DNA of 64,000 nt from Oharaeibacter diazotrophicus (GTDB lineage Bacteria; Pseudomonadota; Alphaproteobacteria; Rhizobiales; Pleomorphomonadaceae): assembly GCF_004362745.1 (NCBI RefSeq), contig NZ_SNXY01000008.1:62001-126000 (forward strand), in the 5' to 3' direction. Shown here piece after piece: positions 61,343-64,000 of this stretch (within the stretch, counting starts at the first letter, position 1; every line of letters begins with the position of its first letter). The translations under genes and the position numbers were made by a program. The notes below the pieces were generated by a model. The model had not been told where the DNA came from, ran no database searches, and was given only the letters and a program-made list of their open reading frames with translations.

Positions 61343-63226
61343 TCAGCCGAGCTGCGCCCGCATCAGCTTCGCCACCGCCGCCGCGAAGGTGGCCGGGTCC
61401 TCCGGCGCCTCGCCGTCGAGGATGCGCGCCTGACCGTGCAGCAGCACCGCCGCCTCGCGCACCGCGTCGGCGCCGCCGCCGACCGCCTTGGCGGCGAGCG
61501 CCTTGACGAGGTCGTGGGCCGGGTTGAGCTCCAGCACCGGCGCGAGGCCGCGGTTGCCGCCCTCCTGGCGGGCGACCAGCTTCTCGGTCAGCTTGTCGAG
61601 CGCGTGGTCGGCGGCGACGAGGCAGACCGGGCTCGAAGCGAGGCGCGCCGAGGCGCGGACGTCGGAGACGCGCTCGGCGAGCGCCTCCTTCAGCAGCGCC
61701 GCGAGGGCGGCGACCTCGGCGGCACCGGCCTCCTCGGGCGCGCCCTCGGGCTTGGCGATGGCGTCGAGGTCGGCGGCGCCCTGGGTGACCGACTTGAACG
61801 GCTTGCCGTCGAAGCCGAGCGCGGTGCGGACCCAGAAGGCGTCGACCGGGTCGGTCAGGATCAGCACTTCCAGGCCGCGGGCGGCGTAGCCTTCGAGATG
61901 CGGCGAGGCGAGCACCGCCTCCCGGCTCTCGCCGAGGGCGTAGTAGATCGCCGTCTGGTTCTCCTTCAGATCCTTCACGTAGTCCGCCAGCGAGCGCCAG
62001 GCCTCGCCCGCCGTGGTGGTGCGGAAGCGGGCGATACGGAACAGCTCGTCGCGCCGCTCCGGCGCCTCGTAGAGGCCCTCCTTGAGCACGGCGCCGAAGG
62101 CCGCCCAGACCTTGGCGTAGGTGTCGGCGTCGTTGTCGGCGGTCTTGGCGAGTTCCGACAGCAGGCGACTGGTGACGCCCTTGCCGATCGCCTCGATCAC
62201 CGGGTTCTTCTGCAGCATCTCGCGCGAGAGGTTGAGCGGCAGGTCCTCGCTGTCGACGACGCCGCGGGCGAAGCGCAGCCAGCCCGGCAGGATCTCGGCC
62301 TCGTCGGTGATGAAGACGCGGCGGACGTAGAGCTTGACCCGCCCCTTGCGCGCGGGGTCGAACAGGTCGAACGGCTTCTCCGACGGCACGAACAGCAGCA
62401 CGGAATATTCGTGCCGGCCTTCGGCGCGGTAGTGCAGCGTCAGCGCCGGCTCGTCCCAGGCCTGCGCCACCGTGCCGTAGAACTCGCGGTATTCCTCGGC
62501 CGTCGCCGATGCCTTCGGCTTGGCCCACAGCGCCGATCCGTCGGCGAGTTCGCGGACCTCGTCGCGGCCCACCTCGGCGAAGCGGATCGGCACCGGCACG
62601 TGGGCGGAATAGGCGCGGACGATGCGCTCGACGGTGGCGGCCTCGGCGTAGGTCTCCATGCCCTCGGCGAGCGCGAGCTCCACCCGGGTGCCGCGGACCG
62701 GCGCCTCTTCGAGCGGCACCGGCGTCAGCTCGTAGGTGCCCTTGCCGTCGCTCTCCCAGGCCCACGCCTCGTCGGAGCCGGCGCGGCGCGAGACGACGCG
62801 GACGCGGTCGGCGACCATGAAGGCGGAGTAGAAGCCGACGCCGAACTGGCCGATCAGCGCGCCGCCGTCCTCCTTCTTCTCGAGGCCGTCGAGGAAGGCC
62901 TTGGTGCCGGAGCGGGCGATGGTGCCGAGATTGTCCCGGAGCTCGTCCCGGCTCATGCCGATACCGTCGTCGGCGACGACGAGGCGGCGGCCGGCCGCAT
63001 CGGCGGTGACGGTGATCGCGAAGCCCTCGGCGCCAGCGGCGAGGGCGGGCTCGGCGATCGAGAGGTAGCGCAGCTTCTCGCAGGCGTCCGCCGCGTTCGA
63101 GATCAGCTCGCGCAGGAAGATGTCCTTGTCGGAATAGACCGCGTGCACCATCAGGTGCAGGAGACGGGAGACCTCGGCCTCGAAGGCGTGGCGCTCCACC
63201 GTCGGCGACGTGGCGTGTTCGGTCAT
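61343..63226 (-). CDS. htpG: Chaperone HtpG (Hsp90)
   Basis: A 627-aa ATP-dependent chaperone. The start at 63226 gives VERHAFEAEVSRLLHLMVHAVYSDKDIFLRELISNAADACEKLRY, the GHKL N-box. VADDGIGMSRDEL, LGTIARSGTKAFL and GQFGVGFYSAFMVADRV follow. The mid domain has LYVRRVFITDEAEILPGWLRFARGVVDSEDLPLNLSREMLQ; the C-terminal dimer domain ends the protein. Length is normal. Probably heat-shock regulated, though no clear RpoH promoter was verified. Confidence 0.97.
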   Translation of the reverse strand: MTEHATSPTVERHAFEAEVSRLLHLMVHAVYSDKDIFLRELISNAADACEKLRYLSIAEPALAAGAEGFAITVTADAAGRRLVVADDGIGMSRDELRDNLGTIARSGTKAFLDGLEKKEDGGALIGQFGVGFYSAFMVADRVRVVSRRAGSDEAWAWESDGKGTYELTPVPLEEAPVRGTRVELALAEGMETYAEAATVERIVRAYSAHVPVPIRFAEVGRDEVRELADGSALWAKPKASATAEEYREFYGTVAQAWDEPALTLHYRAEGRHEYSVLLFVPSEKPFDLFDPARKGRVKLYVRRVFITDEAEILPGWLRFARGVVDSEDLPLNLSREMLQKNPVIEAIGKGVTSRLLSELAKTADNDADTYAKVWAAFGAVLKEGLYEAPERRDELFRIARFRTTTAGEAWRSLADYVKDLKENQTAIYYALGESREAVLASPHLEGYAARGLEVLILTDPVDAFWVRTALGFDGKPFKSVTQGAADLDAIAKPEGAPEEAGAAEVAALAALLKEALAERVSDVRASARLASSPVCLVAADHALDKLTEKLVARQEGGNRGLAPVLELNPAHDLVKALAAKAVGGGADAVREAAVLLHGQARILDGEAPEDPATFAAAVAKLMRAQLG

Positions 63227-63309
63227 GGCGCGTTCGTCCGGTGTCGTTGCGATGCAAGGGCGGCGTCTCCGCCGCGGCGCGCGACATATCGGCGAGTGCG
63301 CCCGCCGAT

Positions 63310-64000
63310 TCAAGCGCTTCGGTGCGACGGCGCGGCGGCGCGGCGGCGGAAGAAGGCGCGCTTGACCACCTCGACCACCGCGAGATAGCCGCCGACCAGT
63401 CCGACCAGCAGCAGGTGGAAGCTCCACGGCAGCGGCACGAAGCCGAAGGCGGCGCCGAGCGGGGTCACGGGCAGCAGCAGCGCCGCCGCCACCGCGGCGA
63501 GCGACAGGGCGGCGAGGGCGGGATGCGGCCGGCTCGCCAGCGGCGAGCCGCGGGTGCGGATCAGGAAGATCACCAGCACCTGCGTCGCCAGGCTCTCGAC
63601 GAACCAGCCGGTGCGAAACAGCGCCGGATCCGGCCCGAACAGCCGGAGCAGCAGGTAGAAGGTGGCGAAGTCGAACAGCGAGGAGACCGGGCCGAGCACC
63701 AGCATGAAGCGCCGGATCAGCCCGAGGTCCCAGCGCACCGGCCGGGCCAGCGCGGCGTCGTCGACGCGGTCGAACGGGATGCCGGCCTCGGAGGCGTCGT
63801 AGAGCAGGTTGTTGAGCAGCACCTGGGTCGGCGCCATCGGCAGGAACGGCAGGAACAGCGACGCGCCGGCCATCGAGACCATGTTGCCGAAGTTGGAGCT
63901 CGAGCCCATCAGCACGTATTTCGTGACGTTCTCGACGGTGCGGCGGCCCTCGATCACCGCGTCGCGCACCACGCGGAGATCCTGGTCGAGCAGGATCAGC
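63310..64000 (-). CDS. mgtA: MgtA/MgtB-type magnesium P-type ATPase, C-terminal part
   Basis: The N-terminal two thirds lie beyond the right edge; the frame is open to 64000. Visible are DLRVVRDAVIEGRRTVENVTKYVLMGSSSNFGNMVSMAGASLFLPFLPMAPTQVLLNNLLYD, with the M5/M6 region and P-type hinge, then four to five more membrane segments to the C-terminus. The MgtA/B block SSNFGNMxSxAxAS and LPMxPxQxLLNNLLYD is diagnostic. It imports Mg2+ across the inner membrane. Regulation would be in the missing leader. Confidence 0.93.
   Translation of the reverse strand, partial: LILLDQDLRVVRDAVIEGRRTVENVTKYVLMGSSSNFGNMVSMAGASLFLPFLPMAPTQVLLNNLLYDASEAGIPFDRVDDAALARPVRWDLGLIRRFMLVLGPVSSLFDFATFYLLLRLFGPDPALFRTGWFVESLATQVLVIFLIRTRGSPLASRPHPALAALSLAAVAAALLLPVTPLGAAFGFVPLPWSFHLLLVGLVGGYLAVVEVVKRAFFRRRAAAPSHRSA

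Overview
The window looks like chromosomal DNA of a very GC-rich alphaproteobacterium, most likely order Hyphomicrobiales (Rhizobiales). Pointers are an IalB-family protein, a LysR regulator paired with a DUF1127 gene, an HWE/HisKA_2 sensor kinase, a DUF1223 protein, an alphaproteobacterial-type tRNA-Arg(ACG) 3' half, and palindromic TAGAGC...GCTCTA repeats. Genus cannot be fixed from this sequence.

Two parts differ sharply. Positions 1 to about 24,130 are accessory DNA; about 25,070 to 64,000 is ordinary high-GC core chromosome. The accessory part ends in a tyrosine integrase gene followed by the 3' half of a tRNA-Arg gene (24075-24128), the expected right-hand attachment site of a tRNA-integrated island whose left end lies outside the window.

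Accessory part, left to right. (a) 1-4717: a translationally coupled His-Xaa-Ser (Hxs) peptide-modification operon, hxsD-hxsB-hxsC-hxsA, followed by a second exported peptidoglycan-binding protein that runs off the left edge. HxsA carries seven tandem His-Xaa-Ser triplets; HxsB and HxsC are radical SAM enzymes. (b) 4893-9128: a lipoprotein gene and a coupled VWA / PP2C phosphatase / kinase triad resembling the TerY-P (YegL-YegK-YegI) signalling triad, on the same strand just upstream of hxs. (c) 9387-13779: a small membrane protein, an exported endonuclease/exonuclease/phosphatase-fold protein, a uracil-DNA-glycosylase-like protein, and an ISL3-family insertion sequence that truncates an S1/P1 nuclease pseudogene. 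(d) 13780-16250: decayed mobile DNA (possible ardC remnant, broken IS3-family element) around an orphan gene. (e) 16518-24128: the integrase end of the island, with a DUF927 ATPase-like protein, two unknown proteins, two adjacent JAMM/MPN metalloprotease paralogues, an AlpA-like HTH protein and the integrase. Five of these genes share a TTGTAAAG or near-identical motif upstream.

Core part. 25-33 kb: site-2 protease, PhoD phosphatase, argG, PAP2 phosphatase, YkvA protein, quinone oxidoreductase, ECF sigma factor. 34-42.8 kb: IalB, S8 protease, rlmN, DUF808, XRE-cupin regulator, GNAT, HWE kinase. 42.9-48.7 kb: a probable catabolic locus (ABC permease and binding protein, aminotransferase, divergent GntR regulator, RutA-like flavin monooxygenase, HpcH/HpaI aldolase) with two GTATAC operator candidates in the divergent promoter region. 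48.7-55.4 kb: DUF1127/LysR pair, M28 peptidase, ThpR, zincin, a CobW-family zinc GTPase with a perfect palindromic Zur-type box, and argC. 55.8-58.5 kb: three tandem secreted collagen-like proteins of shared architecture. 58.6-64 kb: leuD, LysE exporter, RidA-like protein, DUF1223 protein, htpG and the C-terminal part of an MgtA-type ATPase.
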